The notes beneath the pieces are model-generated. The model ran no database searches. It saw only the letters and a program-made list of their open reading frames with translations, and was not told the DNA's origin. Source: JBCDHN01 sp964351855 (GTDB lineage: Bacteria; Verrucomicrobiota; Verrucomicrobiia; Verrucomicrobiales; DEV007). Taken from it: DNA of 64,000 nucleotides. Positions 19,120-28,103 of this stretch are shown here, one piece after another (the first letter of the stretch is position 1; every line of letters starts with the position of its first letter). Where the stretch lies: positions 1 to 64,000 of the forward strand of contig CAYGQD010000008.1 of assembly GCA_964351855.1 (NCBI GenBank). Reading direction: 5' to 3'. Position numbers and translations under genes: made by a program.

Positions 19120-19202
19120 AGTAGTTATAGTTTATTAGTTTGAGAGGCCTGTAACTTAATCGGTTTTTTTATAATTTCAATAACTTTTGTTATTAATTAT
19201 AA
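19120..19202 (-). promoter_or_regulatory. AT-rich leader of the major pilin gene
   Basis: The 83 bases between the GspF/PilC stop and the pilin start are far richer in A and T than the neighbours. They include a small hairpin (AATAAC at 19179-19184 with GTTATT at 19189-19194) and a seven-base T tract at 19164-19170. An internal promoter or a stabilising leader is likely, but I cannot place -35 and -10 boxes with confidence. Confidence 0.35.
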
Positions 19203-20429
19203 TTATTTCTTAAACAACAGGGCATCTCCCAAGCTGAAAATTGGCGAGTAGATCGCATAGATCAGGAAAGCCACCATGCTCCCCAAAATGACGATCGTTG
19301 CCGGCTCAATAATCTTATCGATCTGACTGGCGATGACATCCAACTCCTCTTCATAGTCATCAGAGATCTCATTGAGAGGCTCCGCCCCAGTTCCCGTCTC
19401 CCCTGCAATCTCCATCACTCCACAAATTGTTCGACTATCTTCACCCAACCAATGGGATTCCAGCAGAAAGCTTTCCGGAAGAGTCCTTCCGACACTGATG
19501 TGGTTTCTGATTCGGGAGAAAAACTCTTTGTAATAGAGATGAGAAGCACTCTGCGAGGTAATTTCCAGAGCGGTATTCAATCTGACGTTAGCTTCCACCA
19601 ACATTGCCAAACAACGAAAACTCGTCGCTGCCGCTGATTTTCGCACAATATTTCCGATTACCGGAATCTTGATGAAGAACTTTTGAACCGAAGGAAGCTT
19701 CTGAATTTTCCCCCAGTTCCTGAAGAAAAGAAACAGACCAATAAATGGGAAGAGGGCCGTCCACGGATACTGGACCATCGTGTCAGAAAACTTCATGAGA
19801 ATCGTGGTGGCGAGTGGAAGCTCTGAACCCAACGATGTGTAAAGTTTCGCCATCGCCGGAATCAGAGTGAAGCTCATGGCAATGATGACTCCGATCCCGA
19901 GCGTGACGACGATAGCCGGATAGATCATCCCGGAGCGAAGCTTGCGAACGATCGCCAAGGTTTTACGCTGCGAGAATCCAACCCGCCGGAAAACAGTTGG
20001 TAGCTGTCCCGCTTCTTCCCCTGCCCGCAACAATGCAACGACATCCGGACTGAACAGATCTTCATGCTTGCCCATCGCATCACTGATCGGCTCGCCACTT
20101 TGAAGATCGGCGCAGATTTCAGCGATGGCTCCCCGATAGCGAGGAGACTTCACCCGGTTGGTTTGTAGTTGGAATGACTTTACCGTCGGAATACTTCTTT
20201 CGAAACATTTCGCCAAGCCGTTAAACAGAGCAACTCTGTCAGCCAAAGAAGGCTTGGGAAGCGTCAATCGCTGGATGATTTCGTCAATCCCGCTGATATC
20301 TGCGATTTCCGCCGTCTCATTCGATGTTTGCCCGGCCCCGATGATCGCACGCTCATCGCTGTACGTATCTACGATCAGTGGGATTGCCCGTTTGGTATGG
20401 ACGTTCGTGAGTGTGACCTTCTTCAGCAT
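19203..20429 (-). CDS. GspF/PilC-family inner membrane platform protein
   Basis: The 408-residue protein is the polytopic platform that couples the assembly ATPase to pilin polymerisation. Two T2SSF-type repeats are visible, each starting with a helical cytoplasmic part (LFNGLAKCFERSIPTVKSFQLQ, and FRCLAMLVEANVRLNTALEI) and followed by membrane helices (near residues 180-205, 230-245 and 380-400). LRAGEEAGQLPTVFRRV and GVMEIAGETGTGAEPLNEI are family hallmarks. It is longer at the N-terminus than the shortest family members. Confidence 0.92.
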   Translation of the reverse strand: MLKKVTLTNVHTKRAIPLIVDTYSDERAIIGAGQTSNETAEIADISGIDEIIQRLTLPKPSLADRVALFNGLAKCFERSIPTVKSFQLQTNRVKSPRYRGAIAEICADLQSGEPISDAMGKHEDLFSPDVVALLRAGEEAGQLPTVFRRVGFSQRKTLAIVRKLRSGMIYPAIVVTLGIGVIIAMSFTLIPAMAKLYTSLGSELPLATTILMKFSDTMVQYPWTALFPFIGLFLFFRNWGKIQKLPSVQKFFIKIPVIGNIVRKSAAATSFRCLAMLVEANVRLNTALEITSQSASHLYYKEFFSRIRNHISVGRTLPESFLLESHWLGEDSRTICGVMEIAGETGTGAEPLNEISDDYEEELDVIASQIDKIIEPATIVILGSMVAFLIYAIYSPIFSLGDALLFKK

Positions 20430-20521
20430 TGTTGTCTTGTGGAGGTGTTTATTGCAAGATGAGGACGCCCTGCAGCAATCCGAAATCCAGATTGAGAGAG
20501 CGCCCTTCGAAAATGAAAGGA

Positions 20522-21133
20522 TTATGGCTTTGCGGCTAGAGTCGATTCGACATCTTCGTTTCCAGCATTGACGTCAATCCAAGCCCGCTTCCGCTCCCCT
20601 GATTTTCCAAGGGCTGATTGACCGGGCAGCACGATTTGCACCAAGGGTTCCATATTGATCGCGATCAAAATTTTCCGACCATCTTCCACTTTGTTGCCGG
20701 CTTCACTCAACCAAGCCAACTCAACCTCTTCGTTCGTCACTCGAGAAACATAGAGCTTGTCGTTCTGATTGGGAAGCAATTGAGGCACACTGGATCCTTC
20801 GGAAAACCGAAGATCGCCATATAGCACCGTCCGCACATTCCCATTGAAGTCGCGGCTAAATCCGCGGACCTTAAGGCCTTCCAGAATCTGCATAATCTGG
20901 GACGCCTCGCTCTTCAAATCGGTCGCGACCTTCTGTTCAGCAACTCGGGCGGCGTATGGATTACGCTCTACCGGATCCACTTTGACTCCTTTTCGAGAGG
21001 TCGGCAGAATACCAATCTCCGAAGTCAGCTTTCTTTCACCAGCCTCAGCAGGAGCTTCTTGAGAAGCACCAGATAAGGGAAAGAACAGCAAAGCGCCAAA
21101 CGAAACAATGCTCAGTTTTATTTGAATATTCAT
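20522..21133 (-). CDS. Exported pilus-cluster protein, PilP-like by position
   Basis: The 203-residue protein has a signal peptide (about residues 1-23, ending LSGASQ) and a periplasmic body. The segment around residues 140-170 (EEVELAWLSEAGNKVEDGRKI) and the closing region are compatible with a PilP/GspC-type domain that links inner membrane proteins to the secretin, but the similarity I can see is weak. It lies between the PilO-like gene (18 bases) and the platform gene (92 bases), which is the place pilP takes in pilMNOPQ operons. I give no symbol. Confidence 0.7.
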   Translation of the reverse strand: MNIQIKLSIVSFGALLFFPLSGASQEAPAEAGERKLTSEIGILPTSRKGVKVDPVERNPYAARVAEQKVATDLKSEASQIMQILEGLKVRGFSRDFNGNVRTVLYGDLRFSEGSSVPQLLPNQNDKLYVSRVTNEEVELAWLSEAGNKVEDGRKILIAINMEPLVQIVLPGQSALGKSGERKRAWIDVNAGNEDVESTLAAKP

Positions 21134-21151
21134 TACCGTAATTCTTGAATG

Positions 21152-21688
21152 TTAGCTTTTTACGATGGGCAGATCGACAATCAGCTCCATGCCCAAATCG
21201 TCTCCGGAATCCCCTCGGTAGAGTTTACAGCTCGTCACCCGAGAAGTCGGCAGTTCCTCCTCTAACGCAGAAAACCAATTGAAGGCTTTCGAATATTCGT
21301 CCTCGATCGTGACATGGGCCCGGAGAATGTACTCGAACACAGGATCGTTCATATTGCTGATCAACTCAAAGCGCTGAGAAACGGCAAAGACCTCCGCACG
21401 CTTCACGAGATCAATAATTCGCTGCTCAGAAGATTGAGGACTGCGGGTCGCCCGAAGGTAAGGCTCCCACTCCGCGTAGAATTGCCGCAGATTGGAAGTC
21501 TCCGCCTCCAGCGTATCAAGGGATACCTTCGCCGTACTATATGCTTGCTGAGCTTGCATCGCGCTCTGTTTTTCGGCTGCGGCCTCTTTACGAACCACCG
21601 TCATCTTCTTATAGGATTTTTGAGTCCCGTAGACCAGACACACGACGATGAGCATCAAAACCAAGCAGGCTGTTTGTTTATCTTTCAT
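21152..21688 (-). CDS. PilO/GspM-like inner membrane alignment protein
   Basis: A 178-residue bitopic protein: short cytoplasmic start, one membrane helix (about residues 8-22), a coiled-coil stretch (residues 30-75), and a small periplasmic alpha/beta domain. This is the architecture of PilO and GspM, which dimerise with PilN/GspL and hold the machine together. Sequence similarity is low, so the call rests on architecture and gene order. The Akkermansia protein Amuc_1100 is a PilO-like member of an equivalent cluster, but this protein is much shorter. Confidence 0.72.
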   Translation of the reverse strand: MKDKQTACLVLMLIVVCLVYGTQKSYKKMTVVRKEAAAEKQSAMQAQQAYSTAKVSLDTLEAETSNLRQFYAEWEPYLRATRSPQSSEQRIIDLVKRAEVFAVSQRFELISNMNDPVFEYILRAHVTIEDEYSKAFNWFSALEEELPTSRVTSCKLYRGDSGDDLGMELIVDLPIVKS

Positions 21689-21716
21689 TAAATCTTCTCA
21701 GGTGAATGTTCGAATC

Positions 21717-22286
21717 TCAATTCCCAGATGTCGCCTGGCTATTTTGGAATACCAGAGTGGCTCGATAGTCCACCGAGTCTTGATCCTTCTGTTGCTGGGC
21801 TGAATACGCTCTAAAATCCAACTCCATCCAACTATTCAACACATCTTCCAAAACGGTGCTATTTACTCCATCCAGCTTCAGATTCAGCTTCAGTTGCCGG
21901 GGAAGCTCGCCATTGCGAGACATTACTACTTCGGCCAAAGTCGCTTCATCTCCGACACTTCGTGAAATGGCCACACAAAGCGGCTGAAGCGAGTGAGCTC
22001 CTTCGAGCCATTTGGCAACCACTTGAGCCTGCGTATTCAAGGTCTCGATTTTTTGACGATCTTGACCCAGTTGAACATTTTTCGCCTGAAACTGGCGCGA
22101 TTGAGTAGACCACTGTTCCCTCGCTTTCTTGGATTTCGAGTGACCCATCTCAAACCAAACCAGCGATGTGGTGCAGAGCAAGACCGCCGCGTAGAAAAGA
22201 ATTGGGACGAACCGAAGAGCTGCAGGAAGCCCCTTGGAGACTTCACGCCGTTCTGACTTCAGGTCGTGACAGATACCGTTTTCCAT
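21717..22286 (-). CDS. PilN-like inner membrane assembly protein
   Basis: This 189-residue protein has one membrane helix (about residues 25-45, RFVPILFYAAVLLCTTSLVWF), a coiled coil of about 45 residues rich in Gln and Lys, and a ferredoxin-like periplasmic end. That matches PilN, whose N-terminus docks on PilM. It follows the PilM-like gene by 19 bases. The N-terminal cytoplasmic stretch does not show the classic PilN INLLP motif clearly, so the family call relies on architecture and order. Confidence 0.73.
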   Translation of the reverse strand: MENGICHDLKSERREVSKGLPAALRFVPILFYAAVLLCTTSLVWFEMGHSKSKKAREQWSTQSRQFQAKNVQLGQDRQKIETLNTQAQVVAKWLEGAHSLQPLCVAISRSVGDEATLAEVVMSRNGELPRQLKLNLKLDGVNSTVLEDVLNSWMELDFRAYSAQQQKDQDSVDYRATLVFQNSQATSGN

Positions 22287-22305
22287 AGCTAGATTTGTTA
22301 AAGGA

Positions 22306-23178
22306 TTAGTTTTGAGCTAGAACCATCCAAAGATGATTGGGCTGAGTAACATCTTCGGCACCATAGGGCTGGAGATGAGCATAGAGATTTTGAGCAAACG
22401 CGGTTCCCGGTTGGTCGTGGAGAAGCACGATGGAAGACCCTGGCTCCATTCCATTGAGGAGCGGCGTAGCAATCGTCATCAGAGGTTCAATATCGCCGCC
22501 AGAATAGACCCCACTTCGTGAACGAAGCTCGCTCCATTGCCCTTTCCGCTGGACCAACACACAGACCGATCCATCACAGCAAGCTAGAAGAACCACGTCT
22601 TTTCCAACGCTTCCCTTGCGTGCATCATGCTGTCGACGCAGATAATCTTCAACCATGGCGAAGAGCCCACAAGCAACCCGAGCCGGTTTGAGGCCATTAT
22701 CGAGGAGCGCGTCTTCGATCGTTTTGATCATTGATTCTTCACAGGCGAGCAACAAACTCGCACTCGTCTCTGGATTGTGATGAATCGCATATCGCTTGCT
22801 TCGATCATATTTGGTTCCGATGACAGCTCTCGCATTGGCGCGAATCATTCGATCAGCCCCAGGCTTTCGTGAAAGATTCGATTCCAACGTAATCATGAAG
22901 CGATTGTTCAGCGATAGAACGACCCAGCCTCCATCGGTCAAAGAACGCCATTCGTCAGCCATTTCGGAAGCAACGGACATAAACTCCCCATCGAGATGCC
23001 CCCCCTGACCAATCACTCCTTTTCGATCAACGGGACGCCAGGAAACCTGTCCTTTGCCGACATTGATTGAAAGAAATCGCTTACCGGCAAGCCGTTTAGG
23101 GATAGCTGCTGAACTATCATCGGGATCGGGCCGAAAAGCCTGGAACGTCAATACGTCCTTTATATCATCAAGTTTCAT
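22306..23178 (-). CDS. PilM/GspL-like actin-fold cytoplasmic protein
   Basis: A 290-residue soluble protein with features of the PilM/cytoplasmic GspL actin-like fold: FLSINVGKGQVSW near residue 36 resembles a phosphate-1 loop, VVLLACCDGSVCVLV near residue 197 a phosphate-2 loop, and YSGGDIEPLM near residue 225 the family SGG motif. It has no membrane segment. It sits 7 bases downstream of the PilT-like gene and 19 bases upstream of the PilN-like gene, the standard pilM position. Confidence 0.78.
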   Translation of the reverse strand: MKLDDIKDVLTFQAFRPDPDDSSAAIPKRLAGKRFLSINVGKGQVSWRPVDRKGVIGQGGHLDGEFMSVASEMADEWRSLTDGGWVVLSLNNRFMITLESNLSRKPGADRMIRANARAVIGTKYDRSKRYAIHHNPETSASLLLACEESMIKTIEDALLDNGLKPARVACGLFAMVEDYLRRQHDARKGSVGKDVVLLACCDGSVCVLVQRKGQWSELRSRSGVYSGGDIEPLMTIATPLLNGMEPGSSIVLLHDQPGTAFAQNLYAHLQPYGAEDVTQPNHLWMVLAQN

Positions 23179-23185
23179 ATATTCG

Positions 23186-24241
23186 TTAGCTTGGGAGTAG
23201 TTCTTCTCTTTCCAGATACTCTAGGACTTCATGATCTGAATAACCGGAATTGAATACCAGCCCAGATGGACGCCAGCCCTCGAACTGGCGCTGCTCAATG
23301 CTGCGCTCGAAGTTGTACATCCCCTTGCTTTGACCAACCTCCAGTTCTTGGTCCAGCTTCTTGAATTCACCTCGGCGGATCATGGCGCAGACAGAATCGT
23401 ATTGAAGGAGAAGCTCATGGACGGGAAAACGTTTCCCTTTCGTCTCGTCCAAAAGGAGCCGCTGACAAAGAATGGCTCTCATGGAGTCCGCAAAAGATAG
23501 AATGGCGTTTTCTACCCGTTCCGCCGGAACGAGCTTCAGGAAACGCTGGACCGTCTGAGCAGCAGAAGATGTGTGGAGGGTGGCCACAACGACGTGACCC
23601 GTTTCAGCTGCCTGCAAAGCAATTTCAGCAGTCTCCCCATCGCGAATCTCTCCGACAACAATGACATCAGGTGCCTGACGCAATGCAGCGCGCAACGAAG
23701 TGGCAAAGTCGTGTTCATCAGTACCCATCTCTCGTTGAGAAATGAGAGAGGGCAGACCATCGGGATAGAGATATTCGATAGGATCCTCAAAGGTGATGAT
23801 GTGCTCTTGGCGCCGCTGGGCTCGGGCGAGAACGAGAGAGGCAATGGTGGTGGATTTTCCACTGCCGGTCGCCCCACAGACGAGAAAAAGACCATTCTTT
23901 GCCTCGAGGAAAGATTTGATTGCGGCTGGAGGCACCAAGATGTTTCGAAGCTCGGGAATTGATTCCGGGAGCAATCTCATCACCCAACGCGGCCTTCCCT
24001 TCGTCACCATCCGGCTTACCCGAAATCGACGCCCACCCAAAGACATTGCATAGTCTTCACAACCAGGACCGAAATTAAAATTCACCTGAGGCTGATAGAC
24101 GAAGGAATCAAAGTGCAGCTTTCCGTTGTACTTGTAGCTCAACTGCTCCCAAGGTGTGATGTAAAAATCACTGACGCCAGAGTCTTGCGAAAGATGCAAG
24201 ATGCGATGGCCTAGGGGCGACCTTTCGTTGATTTCTTCCAT
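23186..24241 (-). CDS. PilT-like retraction ATPase
   Basis: This 351-residue ATPase has the PilT/PilU length and layout. Walker A is GATGSGKST at residues 123-131; the Asp box (IITFEDPIEYLY), Walker B (VIVVGEIRDGETAEIAL) and His box (GHVVVATLHTSSA) follow, and the C-terminal MIRRGEFKKLDQELEVGQS and GMYNFERS are PilT-like. No zinc pair is present, unlike PilB/GspE. A PilT-type ATPase next to a PilB-type one favours a retractable pilus over a pure type II secretion system. It is the first gene of the minus-strand cluster, with the divergent secretin gene 307 bases away. Confidence 0.9.
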   Translation of the reverse strand: MEEINERSPLGHRILHLSQDSGVSDFYITPWEQLSYKYNGKLHFDSFVYQPQVNFNFGPGCEDYAMSLGGRRFRVSRMVTKGRPRWVMRLLPESIPELRNILVPPAAIKSFLEAKNGLFLVCGATGSGKSTTIASLVLARAQRRQEHIITFEDPIEYLYPDGLPSLISQREMGTDEHDFATSLRAALRQAPDVIVVGEIRDGETAEIALQAAETGHVVVATLHTSSAAQTVQRFLKLVPAERVENAILSFADSMRAILCQRLLLDETKGKRFPVHELLLQYDSVCAMIRRGEFKKLDQELEVGQSKGMYNFERSIEQRQFEGWRPSGLVFNSGYSDHEVLEYLEREELLPS

Positions 24242-24301
24242 TTGGTATTAAATTTGTAGTGGTTAAAAGAGGGCCAAAGGAGCCATGGGTGCTCACGCTT
24301 T

Positions 24302-24358
24302 GATATTTACCATAAATATCGCCATTAATAGAATAATCGATTTTCAAAAAGTAGTAAA
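24302..24358 (-). promoter_or_regulatory. Candidate promoter and operator-like inverted repeat of the pilus cluster
   Basis: On the minus strand TTTACT (24353-24358) and TATTCT (24330-24335) are 17 bases apart. Just downstream lies an inverted repeat, GATATTT (24302-24308) with AAATATC (24314-24320), where a repressor or an early RNA hairpin could act. The whole intergenic region 24242-24548 (307 bases) is strongly AT-rich and has no gene; the plus-strand promoter for the secretin must lie in its right half but I cannot pick it out. Confidence 0.45.
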
Positions 24359-24548
24359 CCTTTTTTAATTTTATTTTAGGCCTGACTATCAATAGCCCAC
24401 TTCTCGCGCAGGTATTTCCTCACCAAGGATAGTCAAAATTTTGCCGTTAAGTATAAAGATTATGATTTTAGCAATTTATATTGTTTTATTTGGGTAAATT
24501 TATGTTAGCATATTGTTGATAATCAAAGTAATTTAATTATTTGCAAGA

Positions 24549-26507
24549 ATGAAACATCCGCTCGCATCGCTGATCACCACGGCAGTCCTGCTCCTCCCCG
24601 GTTTGGCCGGAGCCCAAATAGTCACCGACTACTCGACACTGCCTAATTCGCCCTCTTATGAGATGGCAGCATCTCCTTTGCGCAGCGCAACTGCCGCAGA
24701 ATACAAATTCACGGAGGCAAGACTCTCGGATGTGCTCCAGTTGCTTGCGGATGAGGCGAACATCTCTTTCTTTTCCCTTCCTAACGGGACCGACTCAGGT
24801 GATCGCATCGTAACCTTCACGATCCATGCGAGCCCCTTCTTAGCTCTTGAGACGCTGGCGAAGTCCAATGGGATCGCTCTCATCTACGAAAACGGGATTT
24901 GGTATCTGAGACCTGAAAACGACACTCAACTGATCGGGCGCGTTTATCAGATTCAATATAACTCAAGAGAAACCATCAATGCGGGAGCCAATGGTGGGAA
25001 CTTGGGACAAGTGGGTGGCACTGCGGGTGCCGGCGGTGCTCAAACCACCGGGATCGATCTCCAAGGCACGACCCAATCTTTTCAAACAGAACCCAGCCAA
25101 CTCTTGGAAGACGTCCGCGAGTTGCTCGATATTCCGACAGGAGCGTTTGGATTTATGGCCGGGGCAACTTCCGTCGATGCCCTTGCCTCAGGTCAAGGAG
25201 GAGCCAGCACGATCATTTTACCCTCTACGATCAACAATGGCCCTCAAAGTGAAAGCACTGCCAATTCGGACGCAAAGGTGATCTGGAACTCAGACTCTAA
25301 TACGCTCTATGTGGTGGCGACCCGCCAACAGCACCAATGGATCGAAGGATACTTGGCCGCGTCCGATAAACCGCAGGATCAAATTGCGTTGGAGGTGAAG
25401 TTCTTGGAAACAAGCCGTGATCCTTCGATCGAGTTTGGCATCGACTGGTCCGGAACCCTGGCGGATGGATATGACGTCAGCCTCCAGGGTGCAGCAGGCG
25501 AAGACGGGGCTCAACTCGGTGCCGACGGAGCCGCCATCTCCAACTTCATTAACTTGCAACGCGTTGGCGACTTTGAATTGCCTTCGACCGCTCTACTGAA
25601 CTTCGAGTTTGTGCAAGCGAAGCTCCGTGCCTTTGCGGCCGATTCAGAGACGAAAACCGTCTCCTATCCTCGAATGGTCACGACGAACAACCGGGAGGTG
25701 ATGCTCCGAAGCGTGGTGAACCAGCCGGTATTGGCAGCGACCGCCAGCACCTCGCTTGGTGCTGGAGCCACGACAACCCAATCGATCAGCTATCTTCCGA
25801 TTGGCACCGTCCTGAATATCTTACCGAAGCGGTTAGGCAACGGAAAAATCCAGCTCAATATCGCATTGACGATTTCCAGCATCATTGGCGAAGAGATCAT
25901 CAACGGGAATCCATTCCCGATCGCAAGTTCCCGCGTCTACAACGCTCCCGTTGAAGTTGACCCCGGTTACACGGTTGCGATCGGTGGTCTCGACGAAGCA
26001 AACTGGACCCAGCAGGAAGTAGGAATCCCTGCCTTGCGCAAGATTCCTGTTCTCGGCTATGCTTTTAAGAGCAAAAGCGGAGCACGTCAGCGCAAGAGCC
26101 TCATGATCATGATTACACCGAATATCATCGACACCAAAATGGGTGGCTTACCTGATGAGCCAATCTCAGCAATTCGGAATACGCCGAACGATGCGGCTCC
26201 TCCGCAGATCAAGTCCGATGGCACTCTGATTGATCGCTTGGAAGATCTTCAAGGGACCATGGTATCCTTGGATCGCGAGTGCGATTTGTTGGAAGAGAAT
26301 CTCGAACGGATGAATGTAGAAAAAGTGCACAAGCAGCGCATCTCTGTTCTGCTCGGTTCCGTCAAATCCACGCGCAACAAGTTGTCTGCTTGGGCCCAAA
26401 CCAGCCCTGAGCTTCAGAACGCGGTCGCGAGTTACGATGAGCAACTGCATTCTATCCAAAACCGCTTGGAGAAAATGCAGCGCAAGGCCCGCTGGATGCA
26501 ATACTAA
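24549..26507 (+). CDS. Type II/IV secretin (outer membrane channel)
   Basis: The 652-residue protein forms the outer membrane ring for the pilus or secretion machine. It has a signal peptide (residues 1-22), an STN-like domain (residues 45-120, LSDVLQLLADEANISFFSL), a Gly-rich insert with repeated GG and GAG around residues 148-170, one N-domain, and a secretin core ending VAIGGLDEANWTQQEVGIPALRKIPVLGYAFKSKS and LMIMITPNII. Residues 580-652 are a charged, coiled-coil-like tail after the secretin core, longer than usual. It is monocistronic and divergent from the rest of the cluster, as in other Verrucomicrobia. Confidence 0.92.
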   Translation: MKHPLASLITTAVLLLPGLAGAQIVTDYSTLPNSPSYEMAASPLRSATAAEYKFTEARLSDVLQLLADEANISFFSLPNGTDSGDRIVTFTIHASPFLALETLAKSNGIALIYENGIWYLRPENDTQLIGRVYQIQYNSRETINAGANGGNLGQVGGTAGAGGAQTTGIDLQGTTQSFQTEPSQLLEDVRELLDIPTGAFGFMAGATSVDALASGQGGASTIILPSTINNGPQSESTANSDAKVIWNSDSNTLYVVATRQQHQWIEGYLAASDKPQDQIALEVKFLETSRDPSIEFGIDWSGTLADGYDVSLQGAAGEDGAQLGADGAAISNFINLQRVGDFELPSTALLNFEFVQAKLRAFAADSETKTVSYPRMVTTNNREVMLRSVVNQPVLAATASTSLGAGATTTQSISYLPIGTVLNILPKRLGNGKIQLNIALTISSIIGEEIINGNPFPIASSRVYNAPVEVDPGYTVAIGGLDEANWTQQEVGIPALRKIPVLGYAFKSKSGARQRKSLMIMITPNIIDTKMGGLPDEPISAIRNTPNDAAPPQIKSDGTLIDRLEDLQGTMVSLDRECDLLEENLERMNVEKVHKQRISVLLGSVKSTRNKLSAWAQTSPELQNAVASYDEQLHSIQNRLEKMQRKARWMQY

Positions 26508-26554
26508 GCGCTTTTCAATCTTGCAAATTGGGCGGACGATTTCCGCCGCACAGT

Positions 26555-26587
26555 AGCCCGGTGAGAGAAATCTCATCGGGCTTTTTT
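26555..26587. terminator. Rho-independent terminator between the secretin gene and lpxA
   Basis: AGCCCGGTGAGA (26555-26566) pairs with TCTCATCGGGCT (26571-26582) around a GAAA loop, with one G/T pair, followed by six T bases on the + strand. It serves the secretin gene; lpxA ends convergently in the T-run. Confidence 0.88.
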
Positions 26588-27380
26588 ATCGTTTCGGAAC
26601 CGTTTTGGGAGGACGACAGATTCCTTTTTCAGAGTCTTGCTCGATGAATTCAATGAACTGGAGCGCCGGCCCCTCCCATTCTCTCTTCTTCAGTTCTTCA
26701 AGCGCTTGCGGCTTGTTATATCCCCCTCGGAAAAACACATCATAGGCACGCTTCAAACTCCGACGGGATTCTGAATCGAACCCAGCCCTTCGAATCCCAA
26801 CCACGTTGAGCCCGTGAACCTCATTGACCAAGGCACAAAGGACAAAAGGAGGAACGTCTTGGCTAATCGAGCTATTCCCTTTCACCATACAAAAATCCCC
26901 TATCCGGATGAATTGGTGATAGGCGGACCCTCCTCCCAGGAAGTTGCGGTTCCCCATTTGGACGTGCCCTCCCAAGAGGACGTTGTTGGCAAGGACGTTG
27001 TTATTTCCAATGTGAACATCATGACCAAGATGGCTTCCCGCCATGAGATAGTTCCCATCTCCAATTGTCGTCGCGCTTCCTTCTTTCGATCCCCGGTGAA
27101 CGGTCACGTGCTCGCGGAAGCGATTGTTCGGTCCGATTTCCACTCGACTCGGTGTCGCGGCATCAAAACCGAGATCTTGCGGATCGCCTCCCAAGATCGT
27201 TCCCCCACCCACTTCACAGTTCGGTCCCAGCCGGACGTGTCTCAAAATCTGAACCTGGCCCGCGATCTTGCAGCCGCTCTCAATCGTGGCTCCCGCATCG
27301 ATGAATGAGAAGGGACCGATTTCCACATCGGGGGCAATGGACGCCAATGGATCCACGAAAGCAGTGGGATGAATGTTCAC
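26586..27380 (-). CDS. lpxA: Acyl-[ACP]:UDP-N-acetylglucosamine O-acyltransferase
   Basis: LpxA adds the first 3-hydroxyacyl chain to UDP-GlcNAc in lipid A synthesis. The 264-residue protein is built of left-handed beta-helix hexapeptide repeats (HPTAFVDPLASIAPDVEIGPF and on), with GGDPQDLGF and the active-site text AGSHLGHD; His120 corresponds to the catalytic His125 of E. coli. The helical C-terminus is present. It lies 3 bases after radC rather than next to lpxD and fabZ. Its presence shows a lipid A-containing outer membrane. Confidence 0.9.
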   Translation of the reverse strand: MNIHPTAFVDPLASIAPDVEIGPFSFIDAGATIESGCKIAGQVQILRHVRLGPNCEVGGGTILGGDPQDLGFDAATPSRVEIGPNNRFREHVTVHRGSKEGSATTIGDGNYLMAGSHLGHDVHIGNNNVLANNVLLGGHVQMGNRNFLGGGSAYHQFIRIGDFCMVKGNSSISQDVPPFVLCALVNEVHGLNVVGIRRAGFDSESRRSLKRAYDVFFRGGYNKPQALEELKKREWEGPALQFIEFIEQDSEKGICRPPKTVPKR

Positions 27381-27383
27381 GTT

Positions 27384-28091
27384 CTACAGGAGGTTGTATT
27401 CTCGAAAGCTGAAATAGGGTTCGCCGCGTTCATTCGGGGCGCCAATGATGATGTGGTCAGAGAAATTGATTCCCAGCTCTTGGCTGGCCCGGGTCAGTCT
27501 TTGGGTCAAACTCCGATCCGCAGCACTGGGATTGGGATCACCGGATGGATGATTGTGCACCAGGATGAAGGAATGGGCCGCTTCAATCAAAACAACTCGC
27601 AGAATCTCTCCAGGATGGGCGAGACTTTCGTTTTTCGTTCCCCTGGTGACTTCTACGACCCGAATCAAGTTCCCTCGTGTATCCAAGAGAACCACACGCA
27701 GCGACTCCTGGCGAAGGGCGCGCATTTCTGCACCGAGAAGGTCATAGACTTTCTGGGGTTCATCCATGACCAGGGTTTTGACACGTTCACCCGCCAACCG
27801 ATTTCCCAATTCAAATGCCGCCGCCAGTTGTGCACCTTTGGCAAGCCCAACGCCTTTCGTAGCGGCCAGTTCCATCACCGTGCAACGCGAAAGTTGAGCG
27901 AGCGATCCGTGCCGCTCCAGCAAGCTACGGGCCAGATCTACCGCATTCATTCCCCGAATCCCGACCCGGAGAAATATAGCGAGGAGCTCGGAATCCGTCA
28001 GAGCAGCAGGCCCTCGCTTGGCGAGTTTTTCCCTCGGTCTGTCTTCGTCTGGTAAATCTCGAATTCTCGAACTGAGGGTGCGCTCCTCCAT
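27384..28091 (-). CDS. radC: RadC-family JAB/MPN protein
   Basis: This is a 235-residue RadC-family protein. The N-terminus has the UPF0758 helix-hairpin-helix region (REKLAKRGPAALTDSELLAIFLRVG), and the C-terminal half is a JAMM/MPN metalloprotease-like domain with HNHPSGDPNPSAAD. The historical DNA repair role has been withdrawn and the true function is unknown. It overlaps neither neighbour: 12 bases follow the prenyl synthase gene and 3 bases precede lpxA. Confidence 0.9.
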   Translation of the reverse strand: MEERTLSSRIRDLPDEDRPREKLAKRGPAALTDSELLAIFLRVGIRGMNAVDLARSLLERHGSLAQLSRCTVMELAATKGVGLAKGAQLAAAFELGNRLAGERVKTLVMDEPQKVYDLLGAEMRALRQESLRVVLLDTRGNLIRVVEVTRGTKNESLAHPGEILRVVLIEAAHSFILVHNHPSGDPNPSAADRSLTQRLTRASQELGINFSDHIIIGAPNERGEPYFSFREYNLL

Positions 28092-28103
28092 GGGCTGACC
28101 TTT

